Positions 8,756 to 17,949 of a stretch of 64,000 nt of DNA are shown one piece after another. The stretch covers positions 186,001 through 250,000 of the forward strand of contig CANNFU010000007.1 in NCBI GenBank assembly GCA_947503965.1. Reading direction: 5' to 3'. This stretch comes from an uncultured Paracoccaceae bacterium. GTDB lineage: Bacteria > Pseudomonadota > Alphaproteobacteria > Rhodobacterales > Rhodobacteraceae. The notes under the pieces were generated by a model, which saw only the letters and a list, made by a program, of their open reading frames with translations, did not search any database and was not told the origin of the DNA. Position 1 is the first letter of the stretch; each line of letters begins with the position of its first letter. Position numbers and translations under genes: made by a program.

Positions 8756-10285
8756 TTACGCGCTTTCTACCAGGCCGAGTTTTTCAGCCAGCCCGATCCG
8801 CTGCATCTTGCCCGTCGCCCCTTTGGGGATTTCATCCATGATGATGACTTTGCGCGGCACCTTGAAATCGGCCATGCGTTCGGCGGCGAAGGCGCGGATA
8901 TCCTTTTCGGTGGCGGCGGAGCCCTCAGTCAGAACCACGGCAGCGGCCACTTCTTCGCCCAGCTTGGGGTGGGGCAGGGCGAAGGTGACAACTTGGGCGA
9001 TGTCGGGATGGTCAAGCAGGACGCCATCCACCTCAAGCGGGCTGATCTTTTCGCCACCACGGTTGATGATTTCCTTCAGGCGTCCGGTCAGGTGCAGATA
9101 GCCTTCGTCGTCGAACGCCCCCTGATCGCCGGTGCGGAACCAGCGTGCGCCTTCAGCCTCAAAGAAGTTCTTGGCGTTGGCTTCGGGGTTGCCTTCATAA
9201 CCGGGCGTGACGTTGGGGCCAGAGATCACGACCTCGCCGGTGCCATCGATCAGTTTGTTTTCAGTTTCATGCGCGATCCGCATGGCGGGACCTGCGGGGA
9301 TGCCCACGGCACCGGGTTTCTGGGTGCCGGAGGCAAGCGGGTTGCAGGCCATCTGGTGGGCGGCTTCGGTCATGCCGTAAGCCTCGACCACCGGGGCGTT
9401 GAAGGTTTCGTTGAGTGCGACCATGACCTGCGCGGGCAGGGACGCCGAGGAGGAACGCAGGAAGCGCAAGGGGTTCGCTTCGATGATGTCTGTGTTCCGT
9501 CCGGCACGCGACAGGATCGCCTGATGCATTGTCGGAACGGCGGTATACCAGGTGGGCTGGGCTTCTTTCATCCAGGGGAAGAATTGCAGGGCATTGAAAC
9601 CGGGTGCACACCAGATGGAGGCACCGGCGGCCAGCGATGCCGTGACGGCGGCGATCAGGCCGTGGATGTGGAAGAGCGGCATGACATTCAGGCAGCGGTC
9701 GCTGCTGGTGAGTTCCAGCGACGCCCGGATATGCTCGGCAGAGGCCGCGACATTGGATTGCAGCAACGGCACGATCTTGGGCCGTGACGTGGTGCCAGAG
9801 GTGTGCAGGATCAGGGCGACATTGTCGGCGGTGGGTGCGGCGGTGTCCGCAGTACCGGTGGCGTCCGATTGCAGGGTAAAGTGCCCGGCAGGTGCGTCAT
9901 CGGCGACATGCAGTCGGATGATCGCCATGCCTGCCTTGGTCGCAGCCGCGACTGCCGGACCATCATCATCTGCGGCCACGACCAATGCCTTGGCTTGCAG
10001 GTCGGAAAGGTAGAAATCGTATTCCTCTTCCCTGTAGGCCGGGTTCAGGGGGGCGGTTGTGGCGGCTTGCGCGATGGTCACAAAGGCGGTGGCCATTTCC
10101 GGCCCGTTGGGCAGCACGATGGCAACCCGGTCGCTAGCCCCGATCCCCATGCCATGCAGGGCACTGGCGACATCGCTGCCGAGGCTGCGCAGCCCGTCAT
10201 AGTCCATCCAGGGTCGACCAGGGGCGCCGATGGCAGGGCTGTCGCCTGCGTGATCGGTCAAAAGTGCGCTCATCGTTGTATGCAT
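8756..10285 (-). CDS. Acyl-CoA synthetase of the AMP-forming (oxalyl-CoA synthetase-like) family
   Basis: A 509-residue ANL-superfamily ligase that adenylates a carboxylic acid and transfers it to CoA. Visible motifs are the P-loop ILHTSGTTSRPKIVPL, MPLFHIHGL, EAYGMTEAAHQM, the RTGDQG hinge region, GRLKEIINRGGEKISP and the C-terminal catalytic Lys in PKGATGKMQ. The HTSGTTSRPK and MPLFHIHGL pattern recalls the AAE3/Pcs60 oxalyl-CoA synthetase group. An AGGA ribosome binding site lies 8 bases before the start. It lies between tctA and the reductase, suggesting it activates the acid brought in by TctABC. The substrate is inferred. Confidence 0.85.
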   Translation of the reverse strand: MHTTMSALLTDHAGDSPAIGAPGRPWMDYDGLRSLGSDVASALHGMGIGASDRVAIVLPNGPEMATAFVTIAQAATTAPLNPAYREEEYDFYLSDLQAKALVVAADDDGPAVAAATKAGMAIIRLHVADDAPAGHFTLQSDATGTADTAAPTADNVALILHTSGTTSRPKIVPLLQSNVAASAEHIRASLELTSSDRCLNVMPLFHIHGLIAAVTASLAAGASIWCAPGFNALQFFPWMKEAQPTWYTAVPTMHQAILSRAGRNTDIIEANPLRFLRSSSASLPAQVMVALNETFNAPVVEAYGMTEAAHQMACNPLASGTQKPGAVGIPAGPAMRIAHETENKLIDGTGEVVISGPNVTPGYEGNPEANAKNFFEAEGARWFRTGDQGAFDDEGYLHLTGRLKEIINRGGEKISPLEVDGVLLDHPDIAQVVTFALPHPKLGEEVAAAVVLTEGSAATEKDIRAFAAERMADFKVPRKVIIMDEIPKGATGKMQRIGLAEKLGLVESA

Positions 10286-10301
10286 GGGGGTATTCCTATC
10301 G

Positions 10302-11828
10302 TTATTCGGCCGGTTTTCCGGCGGTCGTCTTGGCGCGCATCCGGCGGCGCAGCATGTTCAGCAGCGGCAGCAGGAAGAAGATCGCGCTGAGTGCGATGAA
10401 GGTAGCGGAAAGTGGGCGTTCTACAAATGCCAATACGTTGCCTTGCTCGGAAATTAGCGTCTGGCGGAAGCTGCGTTCCATCAATGGACCAAGAACAAGC
10501 GCGAGCACGAGGGGGGCCATGGGGTAGTCTGCCTTGCGCAGGAAATACCCGATCACGCCGAAGCCCACGATCAGCCAGACATCGTGCAGTTTCTGGCTGG
10601 GGGCGTAGCCGCCCACCAGGCACAGGATCAGCACGATGGCACACAGCACGGTGAAGGGCATGCGCAACGCCCAGACAAAGACCGGGATCAGCGCAAGGTT
10701 CACGAGCACCGCTGCAAGGTTTGCCGTGTAAAGCGATGAGATCAGCCCCCAGACGAAATCGGGCTGTTCGATAAACAGCATCGGACCAGGGACCAGCCCC
10801 CACATCACCATGCCGCCCAGCAGCAGCGCCGTTGTAGGTGAGCCGGGGATGCCGAGGGTAAGCATAGGCAAAAGCGAGCCGGTGGAGGCGGCGTTGTTGG
10901 CGGTTTCCGGTGCCGCGACCCCTTCGATATTTCCTTTGCCGAAGGTGGAGGAGGTCTTGGAGGTCAGTTTGGCAAGACCATACGCCATAAGCGCCGCAGG
11001 TGTGGCCCCGGCGGCAGGCAGCATGCCCACGAAGAAGCCCATGATTGAACCAAAGCTCATGGTTTTCCACAGCTTGTTCATTTCCTTCAGACCGTATTTC
11101 AGCTCTTTAAATGTCAGCTTGGCAGGCGTGACAGAGGGGGCGGATTTGGAGGTTTCGATGGTATAGAGAATCTCACCCACGCCATAAATGCCGATGGCCA
11201 GTACGAGGAAACTGACGCCAGAATAGAAGCCGGGCTGATCAAAGAAGATCAGGCGCGGCTGGCCAGAAATCAGGTCAAGCCCGACCGTGGACAGCACAAG
11301 GCCGAGGCAGATCATGATAATCGTTTTCAGCACGTCATCGCCGCCGAGGCCGACAAAGGTAGTAAAGGCCAACAGGACAAGCGCGAATTCTTCGGGTGGG
11401 CCAAAGGCCAGCGCCACATCGGCGAGAGGGGCTGCAAACAGCGTGAAAAGGATGACCGAGATTGTGCCGCCGACAAAAGACGCTGTCGCGGCGGCAATCA
11501 GGGCAAGGCCGGCCTTGCCCTGTTGCGCCATCGGTCGCCCGTCAAAGGTGGTGGCCACCGCCGTCGAGGCGCCGGGTATGCCCAGCAGGATCGAACTGAT
11601 CGCCCCCCCGTACATCGCGCCATAATAGATCGCGGCCAGCAGGATGATCGCGGATGATGGCGGGACGATGAATGTCAGCGGTAGCACGATGGCCACACCA
11701 TTGACCGACCCAAGGCCGGGCATGGCGCCGATAAAGAGACCCGCTGTCACACCGATGATCACGATCATCAGGTTCATTGGTGAGAGTGAGGTGGCAAAGC
11801 CGTCCGCGAGATGTCCAAGGAGTTCCAT
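10302..11828 (-). CDS. tctA: Tripartite tricarboxylate transporter, large membrane subunit TctA
   Basis: A 508-residue inner-membrane protein with about twelve helices and the TctA hallmark GLFIGAMPGLGSVNGVAIVLPLTF near the N terminus, repeated in looser form at about residue 260 (GFFVGMLPAAGATPAALMAYG). With TctB and the periplasmic TctC it forms a secondary transporter for a carboxylic acid. It lies 12 bases after tctB and 16 bases before the CoA ligase. Confidence 0.93.
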   Translation of the reverse strand: MELLGHLADGFATSLSPMNLMIVIIGVTAGLFIGAMPGLGSVNGVAIVLPLTFIVPPSSAIILLAAIYYGAMYGGAISSILLGIPGASTAVATTFDGRPMAQQGKAGLALIAAATASFVGGTISVILFTLFAAPLADVALAFGPPEEFALVLLAFTTFVGLGGDDVLKTIIMICLGLVLSTVGLDLISGQPRLIFFDQPGFYSGVSFLVLAIGIYGVGEILYTIETSKSAPSVTPAKLTFKELKYGLKEMNKLWKTMSFGSIMGFFVGMLPAAGATPAALMAYGLAKLTSKTSSTFGKGNIEGVAAPETANNAASTGSLLPMLTLGIPGSPTTALLLGGMVMWGLVPGPMLFIEQPDFVWGLISSLYTANLAAVLVNLALIPVFVWALRMPFTVLCAIVLILCLVGGYAPSQKLHDVWLIVGFGVIGYFLRKADYPMAPLVLALVLGPLMERSFRQTLISEQGNVLAFVERPLSATFIALSAIFFLLPLLNMLRRRMRAKTTAGKPAE

Positions 11829-11840
11829 GACCTGCGCCCC

Positions 11841-12335
11841 TTAGAAGAAGATTGCGTAAAGCGGCACGAAAAGCGGCTGGGTCAGCCCCTTTGGCAGCAG
11901 TATTTTGAGCGTGACCTCAAAAAAGAAGAACAGGAAGATCGGTGTCCCGATGGTCAGGCACAGGGTCAGCACCCAGCCGTGCTTGCCAAAGATTTTCAGA
12001 TACCAGAGCAAAAACAATGGCAGCGCAATATATGCCCCACCCCATGGCATGATGGCGACTGTGACGATCAGCGCCACAACGACACTGACCACCGATCCCA
12101 GGGTTTCGATGTCAAAGAACTTGCTTGTGTTGTCGGCAGTCCCGTTGCGGAAAGACCGCAGAAGAATACCCGCTGCACAGACCAGCATGATCGCAGAGAG
12201 CCAGAACGGGAACGCACCGCCGCCCGGGCCGCCGGTCATTCCATTCCAGCCGATGGGCAGCGCATAGGCGTGCCACATAAAATAAGCAGACAGGGCCATA
12301 AGGCCCACGGCGATCAAACGGTCAGCCAGCAGCAT
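11841..12335 (-). CDS. tctB: Tripartite tricarboxylate transporter, small membrane subunit TctB
   Basis: A 164-residue protein with four predicted helices and the usual TctB layout: a short first helix (ADRLIAVGLMALSAYFMW), the GGPGGGAFPFWLS motif, and two long hydrophobic stretches in the C-terminal half. It is the accessory membrane subunit between tctC and tctA. Expression relative to tctC is probably lowered by the stem-loop at 12369-12395. Confidence 0.9.
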   Translation of the reverse strand: MLLADRLIAVGLMALSAYFMWHAYALPIGWNGMTGGPGGGAFPFWLSAIMLVCAAGILLRSFRNGTADNTSKFFDIETLGSVVSVVVALIVTVAIMPWGGAYIALPLFLLWYLKIFGKHGWVLTLCLTIGTPIFLFFFFEVTLKILLPKGLTQPLFVPLYAIFF

Positions 12336-12368
12336 GAGTAGTCTCGTTTATTCTTGTATTTCCGGGGT

Positions 12369-12395
12369 GGGCATGGCGCGAGGGACGCCATGCCC
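12369..12395 (-). other. Stem-loop between tctC and tctB
   Basis: A perfect 10-bp stem GGGCATGGCG (12369-12378) and CGCCATGCCC (12386-12395) with a 7-nt loop, 20 bases after the tctC stop in the direction of transcription. No T-run follows, so mRNA stabilisation of the abundant binding protein, or partial attenuation, fits better than termination. Confidence 0.8.
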
Positions 12396-12414
12396 GCTTG
12401 GAAGGAGAAAGCCC

Positions 12415-13392
12415 TTAAGAGCCTTCACCCATCGCGTTCAGGAGATCCGCGTGCTTTTCACGCTCTTCCAGGAAATAGGCCTGAAGTTCTTCACCGGTCA
12501 GGAAGTCAGCCATCAGCGCCTTTTCAGCAGTGTAGGTCTGCCATTCCTGTGACTGGCTGAGGTTTTCGAACATCTCAGTGTAGTAGGCGACAGCCTCTGG
12601 CGCCATGCCTTTGGGAGCCACGAAGGATCGCTGCATCCAGTACACCAGATCATGACCCAGTTCACCCATTGTCGGGGTGTCCGGGAATGCAGAGATCCGT
12701 TCTGGTGTGAAGGCCGCAATCGGGCGCAACTCACCCGCCTGATAGAAACCCAGCGCTTCGGACGGGTTGTTCACGGACGAATCGATATGCCCGCCCACAA
12801 GGTTGCGCGCCACGTCACCGCCGCCCGAGAAAGGAACATACGTGACCGAGATGCCGAATTCGTTTTCAAGCATGGCTGTGACCAGGCTGTCTTCCTGCCC
12901 GGTGCCTGTGCCGCCCATCTTCCATGTGCCGCCGGATGCTTTTACAGCCTCGACATAATCATCAAGGGTTTCGATGTCGCTGTCCGCGTTGACCCATAGG
13001 ACAAACGTATCGAGTGCCATCCGCGCAATCGGTGTGAATTCTTCGATATCTACACCAATATCGGTACGCAGTGGCGTGGTGTAGTAGCTGTTGAGTGTTG
13101 CCATAATCAGGTGGTTTTCACCTTCGTTATCAGCAAGATAACGCAGCGCTTCGGCACCAGAGCCACCGCCCTTGTTCACAGGCAGGATTGGCATGGTGGA
13201 CAGGTTTTCTTTTTGGATGATCGACTGGAACAGTCGCGCCAGACGGTCAGCTCCACCGCCTGTACCCGCCATGATGACCATTTCAACAGGGCGTTCTGGC
13301 GTCCAGCCTTCTGCTGCAACGGGTCCTGCGGACAGCAGGCCAATCGATGCAGCAGCAGCAATGGCAAGACGACGGGTGATTGGATAAGTCAT
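12415..13392 (-). CDS. tctC: Tripartite tricarboxylate transporter substrate-binding protein TctC (Bug family)
   Basis: A 325-residue periplasmic binding protein. The signal peptide (TRRLAIAAAASIGLLSAGPVAAEG) is followed by a Bug-type start: WTPERPVEMVIMAGTGGGADRLAR. The segment FVLWVNADSDIETLDDYVEAVKAS is typical of the second lobe. It binds a carboxylate and presents it to TctAB. It is the first gene of the operon and faces the divergent ScfR-type regulator. The ligand is unknown; dicarboxylate is suggested by the CoA ligase neighbour. Confidence 0.92.
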   Translation of the reverse strand: MTYPITRRLAIAAAASIGLLSAGPVAAEGWTPERPVEMVIMAGTGGGADRLARLFQSIIQKENLSTMPILPVNKGGGSGAEALRYLADNEGENHLIMATLNSYYTTPLRTDIGVDIEEFTPIARMALDTFVLWVNADSDIETLDDYVEAVKASGGTWKMGGTGTGQEDSLVTAMLENEFGISVTYVPFSGGGDVARNLVGGHIDSSVNNPSEALGFYQAGELRPIAAFTPERISAFPDTPTMGELGHDLVYWMQRSFVAPKGMAPEAVAYYTEMFENLSQSQEWQTYTAEKALMADFLTGEELQAYFLEEREKHADLLNAMGEGS

Positions 13393-13570
13393 GTTTTGTT
13401 ACTCCCTTAGACTTAAGAGGCGAGCAGCAAGAATACGAATCAATCGGAAATAATGAGAAACAACGCCTCTATGTGGTTCAAGCTAGGTGTAAGAAACAAA
13501 ACTTCACTAAAAATAGCGTTCATCTGTTAATTGTTGCGCACACATCCAGCGATGTTGTAATGTTGTAAAC
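13393..13570. promoter_or_regulatory. Divergent promoter region of tctC and the ScfR-type regulator
   Basis: A 178-bp AT-richer spacer between divergent starts. Immediately before the regulator start lie two abutting copies of ATGTTGTA (13552-13559 and 13560-13567), close enough to overlap its ribosome binding region and so a candidate autoregulatory site. A nearby TTGTTGCGC (13531-13539) is another part-match. Specific -35/-10 boxes are not convincing. Confidence 0.5.
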
Positions 13571-14977
13571 ATGACAAAAACGCTTGTTGGTCCACAATTG
13601 CGTCAATTGCGGCGGTCTTATAACCAGACCCAGGCTGAGATGGCGCGCAATCTTAACGTAAGCGCATCTTACGTGAACCTTCTTGAGAATAACCAACGCA
13701 GTCTGTCAGTAAAGGTGTTGCTTGCCCTGACCGAGGCATATGGCGTCGATTGGCGGGCGCTGGTGAACGACAATGGTGCCACGCAGCTTGCCGATTTGCG
13801 TCAGGCCGTGCGCGACCCGGCATTGTCCGCGGACCGCCCGGATTTGCAGGAATTGCGCGCCGCGCTGGATCATGCCCCCCGTCTTGTCACGCAGTTTCTT
13901 GAGCTTCATCAGAACCACCGCGCCATGCTGGGCAATCTGCAACATCTGAGCAAACCGGGAGCGAAGCCACAGGTTCTCGTCACGTCGCCCGAGGCCGCCA
14001 TTCATGATTTCTTTCGGCAAAACGGCAATCATTTTCCGCGGTTAGAGGCGGCTGCCGAGATTGCCCGCGAGGCGATTGGCGGCAAACGCGATGATATCTA
14101 CGCCAATCTGAAGATGTATCTGCATGATACCTATGGCATCGATGTTGGTGTGAAATCGGTGGACGACATGCCCGATACATTGCGCATCTTCGATCGTAGG
14201 CGCGGCCGCGTTGGGTTGTCGGAATTGCTCGATCCGATCAATCGCAACTTTCAATTGGCGCATGTTCTGGCTTTGGTCAGCTGTGCTGAACAGCTGGATG
14301 ATCTGGTGTCGACATTGGGCACGCTGTCGGATGCTGGTCGCGCCCGCTGTCGGGTGGAACTCGCGAATTATTTCGCCGCAGCGGTGTTGATGCCTTACGA
14401 GCCATTTTTGAAACTGGCCGAGAAAAACCAATACGATGTGGACAGGTTGGCCGCCACATTTGGTGTGACGTTTGAAATGGCCTGTCAGCGTCTGACGACG
14501 ATGCAACGCAAGGGCGCGCAGGGCGTGCCATTTTTCTTTTTGCGTATTGATCGGGCGGGGAATGTCACCAAACGGTTCAATGCCACGCCATTCACGCTGG
14601 CTGAACAGGGCGGATCCTGCCCGGTCTGGAACATTCACACCGCCTTTGCGGCACCCGGCGTGATTGTCCCGCAATTCGTCGAGCTGACGGATTCGGGTCA
14701 GTTCTTTACCATCAGCCGCACGTCGGATCGCCCGGTTCTCAACCGCCACAACACTGACCGCCGTTTGGTCGTGGCGCTGGGTTGCGAGCGGACGCATGTC
14801 AAGCGCGTGGGCTATGCCGCCCCCTTTAATCTGGCCGATGACACGATTATTGCCAAGATCGGGATCAACTGCCATATCTGCCCTCGACAGGCCTGTGCGC
14901 AACGCGCTCATGAACCGTTACATGTCAATTTGTCGGTCGATGCGAACCGTCGCGGCTCAACCCGTTACGAGAGCTGA
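13571..14977 (+). CDS. ScfR/RamB-type helix-turn-helix regulator of short-chain acyl metabolism
   Basis: A 468-residue regulator. An XRE-type HTH at about residues 8-62 (LRRSYNQTQAEMARNLNVSA) is followed by the IrrE/ImmA-like middle region (NYFAAAVLMPYEPF, without an HExxH) and the C-terminal domain with GINCHICPRQACAQRAH, a Cys-rich signature of this family that may bind a metal. RamB-type proteins sense acyl-CoA status and control acetate or propionate genes. Divergence from tctC suggests it controls the transporter, ligase and reductase operon; the effector is unknown. Confidence 0.88.
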   Translation: MTKTLVGPQLRQLRRSYNQTQAEMARNLNVSASYVNLLENNQRSLSVKVLLALTEAYGVDWRALVNDNGATQLADLRQAVRDPALSADRPDLQELRAALDHAPRLVTQFLELHQNHRAMLGNLQHLSKPGAKPQVLVTSPEAAIHDFFRQNGNHFPRLEAAAEIAREAIGGKRDDIYANLKMYLHDTYGIDVGVKSVDDMPDTLRIFDRRRGRVGLSELLDPINRNFQLAHVLALVSCAEQLDDLVSTLGTLSDAGRARCRVELANYFAAAVLMPYEPFLKLAEKNQYDVDRLAATFGVTFEMACQRLTTMQRKGAQGVPFFFLRIDRAGNVTKRFNATPFTLAEQGGSCPVWNIHTAFAAPGVIVPQFVELTDSGQFFTISRTSDRPVLNRHNTDRRLVVALGCERTHVKRVGYAAPFNLADDTIIAKIGINCHICPRQACAQRAHEPLHVNLSVDANRRGSTRYES

Positions 14978-15068
14978 CTTCTTCGCCGATAGCAGTGATC
15001 AATTGTTGCCGCCTTCGTCCTTCTATGGCATGACATCATCAGAACAACTGAACGAAAGAGTTTAGATC

Positions 15069-15722
15069 GTGACCGACTATACCGCCCGCCGTACGATGAT
15101 GGTTGATACGCAGGTCCGTCCTTCGGATGTGACCAAGTTTCCGATCATTGATGCGATGCTGTCTGTCCCGCGCGAGGCGTTTGTTCCTGACCGTCTGCGC
15201 GAGGCAGCCTATATCGGCGAAAACCTGGATATCGGTAGTGGTCGGATGATGCTGGAGCCGCGCACGCTGGCCAAGATGCTGGATGCGCTTGATATCCAGC
15301 CGGATCAGGTTGGTTTGGATATCGGATGCGGGCTGGGCTATTCGACAGCTGTGCTGGCACATTTGTGCGAATTTGTCGTGGCCGTCGAAGATGATGCTGG
15401 CCGCGCCGAGGAGGCGCAGTCGCTTTTGTCCGAACATGGTGTTGATAACGCAGCCGTCATGGCCGGACCGCTGGCGGAAGGGTCAGCGAAATCCGGTCCC
15501 TATGACATTATCATCGTTCAGGGTGGTGTCGCTGAAGTGCCGGCACCTTTGCTTGCGCAACTGCGCGATGGCGGTCGGATCGCCTGCGTTTTTGCTGAAA
15601 ATGCGCTGGGTGTTGTCCGTATCGGACATAAGATCGATGGTGTGGTGAATTGGCGCTTTAGCTTTAATGCAAGCGCCCCTGTCTTGCCGGGTTTTGAAAA
15701 GCAGGATGTTTTCGCGCTTTGA
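15069..15722 (+). CDS. pcm: Protein-L-isoaspartate O-methyltransferase family protein
   Basis: A 217-residue SAM-dependent methyltransferase. PCMT features are the N-terminal VPREAFVPDRLREAAYIGENLDIG, the LEPRTLAKMLDAL segment and the SAM-binding motif GLDIGCGLGYSTAVLA. It would repair isoaspartyl residues in damaged proteins, although this alphaproteobacterial form next to tolC has not to my knowledge been tested for that activity. It lies 64 bases before tolC; the same order occurs in Caulobacter as I recall it. Confidence 0.82.
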   Translation: MTDYTARRTMMVDTQVRPSDVTKFPIIDAMLSVPREAFVPDRLREAAYIGENLDIGSGRMMLEPRTLAKMLDALDIQPDQVGLDIGCGLGYSTAVLAHLCEFVVAVEDDAGRAEEAQSLLSEHGVDNAAVMAGPLAEGSAKSGPYDIIIVQGGVAEVPAPLLAQLRDGGRIACVFAENALGVVRIGHKIDGVVNWRFSFNASAPVLPGFEKQDVFAL

Positions 15723-15786
15723 TCTAGTTTGCGTTGTGTATTGGTCCGGTTGAATAACAACAACAAGATGTAAGTGAGAGCAGAGA

Positions 15787-17160
15787 ATGATGAAACGCAC
15801 CGGAATCGCAGCAATTGCCCTTGTTGCCACTGTCATGTCTGCGTCTGTGGCGCGGGCGGAAACGCTGGTTGATGCGCTGACATCAGCTTACAATAATTCC
15901 GGGTTGCTGGAACAGAACCGTGCCTTGCTGCGCGCGGCCGATGAAGATGTGGCCCAGGCGGTTGCGACCACTTTGCCGGTGATTGACTGGTCGCTTCGGG
16001 CGACAAGAACCGTGAACAATGCCCAACCATCAGGCGACTGGGCGGCCACAAATGCCGCGACCCTGCGTATCGGGGCGTCAATGACGCTCTATAGCTTTGG
16101 CGCAAATGCGTTGGGGATCGAGGCCCAGAAAGAGGTGGTGCTGAGCACGCGCCAGACCCTGCGCGGGATTGAACAGGATGTGCTTTTGAACGCGGTGCAG
16201 GCTTATGTGAATGTGCTGCGTGACCGTGAATTTGTGTCCTTGCGTCAGAACAATGTGCGTCTGATCACGCAGGAATTGCGTGCAGCACAGGACAGGTTTG
16301 ATGTGGGCGAAGTGACCCGCACAGATGTTGCACTGGCCGAGGCGCGCCTCGCTGCGGCCCGCAGCCAGCTTGCCGCTGCCGAAGGGACACTTGCCATTTC
16401 GATCGAAGGGTTTCGCGTGGCCGTGGGCCGGGCGCCCGGCGCGGCAGCCCCTGTCGGCCCCGCACCTGTGTCACGATCGCTGGCTGACGCACGGGCGTTT
16501 GCGGTGCGCAATAATCCAAGCGTGCTGGAGGTCCAGCACAGCGTCGCCGCGGCAGAGTTGAGCATCCGCCGTGCCGAAGCGGGTTTGAAACCGCGCGTAT
16601 CGCTCGACAGCTTTGTCAGCACCGATCAGGATTCAAATGAGGTTGGCCAGATTGGCGTGAATATCGGCGGCCCGATCTACAGTGGCGGCGCGCTGTCCAG
16701 CCAGATCCGGCAGTTGCGGTCAAGCCGCGATTCCGCACTGGCCGGGCTGCATCTGACGCAGTTGGCTGTTGAACAGGCGGTCACCAATGCATTTGCGTCA
16801 TTGCAGGTGGCGCGGGCTTCGCGCCTTGCATCTGATCAGCAGATCACTGCGGCCCGCATTGCGTTCCAAGGCGTGCGCGAAGAGGCAACGCTGGGATCGC
16901 GGACAACGCTGGATGTGCTGGATGCAGAACAGGAATTGCTTGATGCCGAAGCAAATCTGATCTCGGCACAGGCCGATGAGGTATTCGCGTCTTATTCGCT
17001 GTTGTCAGCGATGGGTCTTTTGACAGCGGATCACCTGAACTTGCCCGTGCAACAATATGATCCTGCTGCGTATTACAATCTGTCCAAGGATGCGCCTGTT
17101 GCGATTTCCGAACAGGGCCGGGCGCTTGACCGGATACTCGAATCCATCGGTGAAAAGTAA
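15787..17160 (+). CDS. tolC: TolC-family outer membrane channel protein
   Basis: A 457-residue outer-membrane efflux/type I secretion channel. It has a signal peptide (MMKRTGIAAIALVATVMSASVARA), then the two TolC repeats with long amphipathic helices, visible as alternating Ala/Leu/Gln segments, for example residues about 150-200 and 325-390, and GGPIYSGGALSSQIRQLRSS between them. It serves as the exit duct for a type I secretion or RND system whose inner-membrane parts are not in this window. Confidence 0.92.
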   Translation: MMKRTGIAAIALVATVMSASVARAETLVDALTSAYNNSGLLEQNRALLRAADEDVAQAVATTLPVIDWSLRATRTVNNAQPSGDWAATNAATLRIGASMTLYSFGANALGIEAQKEVVLSTRQTLRGIEQDVLLNAVQAYVNVLRDREFVSLRQNNVRLITQELRAAQDRFDVGEVTRTDVALAEARLAAARSQLAAAEGTLAISIEGFRVAVGRAPGAAAPVGPAPVSRSLADARAFAVRNNPSVLEVQHSVAAAELSIRRAEAGLKPRVSLDSFVSTDQDSNEVGQIGVNIGGPIYSGGALSSQIRQLRSSRDSALAGLHLTQLAVEQAVTNAFASLQVARASRLASDQQITAARIAFQGVREEATLGSRTTLDVLDAEQELLDAEANLISAQADEVFASYSLLSAMGLLTADHLNLPVQQYDPAAYYNLSKDAPVAISEQGRALDRILESIGEK

Positions 17161-17229
17161 GCCACTGTTGTTTGCAACGTAGGGATGCGATAGCCTGTCT
17201 TCGGTGGGTGCCAGAGTGGTGAAGATTAC

Positions 17230-17949
17230 ATGTCAGACGGCATACGCACGGATGAAATCGAAAAATTCCTGTCTTCGGTTCGTGGTTTTGTAACCAATCA
17301 ATCAGCCGCACCGCAGCGGCGGCGTGTCAAATCAGAATTGCTGGTTTTGACACCGGCCAATCGCGTCAATGATGATGATGCGGGTGACGATACGTCAGAA
17401 ATCCCAATGGAATATAGGCGCATCACCGCCGAGCCCGAGTCGAATGTGCTTCATCTCGACACTGGCAAGAAGCCGGAGCGTGAAAGCCTAGAGGCCACAA
17501 TCGCCGAGTTAGAGGCGGCGGTGACCGAACAACCGGACGAATGGGAACCCGACGAGGGTGAGAGTTTCGAACAGGACGCTTGGGCGGCCAGCGCATTTCA
17601 CGCACCGCATGATGATTCGCCTGTTGCCGAGCCTGAGGTCACGCCAGAGCCGGAGACAACAGAACAGAATTCAGAGAGTCAGCCCGCTGAGCAAGAAATT
17701 GCTGATGCGCCGTTGAACACCTCTGATATCGCGGCACAGATCGCCAAGGAGGTTGCGAGCGCCTTTGGTGTCCGCGAGGTCGCCCGGAACATCATGAATG
17801 ATATGGACGATGACACGCTGCGTGTCATGGTCACAGAAATCATTCGCGAGGAACTGGCCGGTGAGTTGGGTGAAAAGATCACGCGCAATGTCCGCAAGCT
17901 GGTCCGCCGCGAGATCAACCGCGCCTTCATGGCGCGTGGGCTTGACTAA
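17230..17949 (+). CDS. PopZ-like polar organizing protein (DUF2497-type) candidate
   Basis: A 239-residue acidic protein in three parts. A short N-terminal helix ([16 protein letters not shown]) resembles the PopZ MEEILASIRRIISED segment. A long Pro/Glu-rich, low-complexity linker spans about residues 40-165. The C-terminal helical region [20 protein letters not shown] and following resembles PopZ helices that oligomerise at the cell pole. Position after pcm and tolC matches the Caulobacter order (rsaFb next to popZ, from memory). No conserved catalytic residues are seen. Its stop overlaps that of cobQ tail-to-tail by four bases. Confidence 0.6.
   Translation: MSDGIRTDEIEKFLSSVRGFVTNQSAAPQRRRVKSELLVLTPANRVNDDDAGDDTSEIPMEYRRITAEPESNVLHLDTGKKPERESLEATIAELEAAVTEQPDEWEPDEGESFEQDAWAASAFHAPHDDSPVAEPEVTPEPETTEQNSESQPAEQEIADAPLNTSDIAAQIAKEVASAFGVREVARNIMNDMDDDTLRVMVTEIIREELAGELGEKITRNVRKLVRREINRAFMARGLD

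Noticed and set aside
8723-9787. 354-codon plus-strand frame
   Set aside because: Antisense to the acyl-CoA synthetase-like gene; product shows only reverse-complement artefacts.
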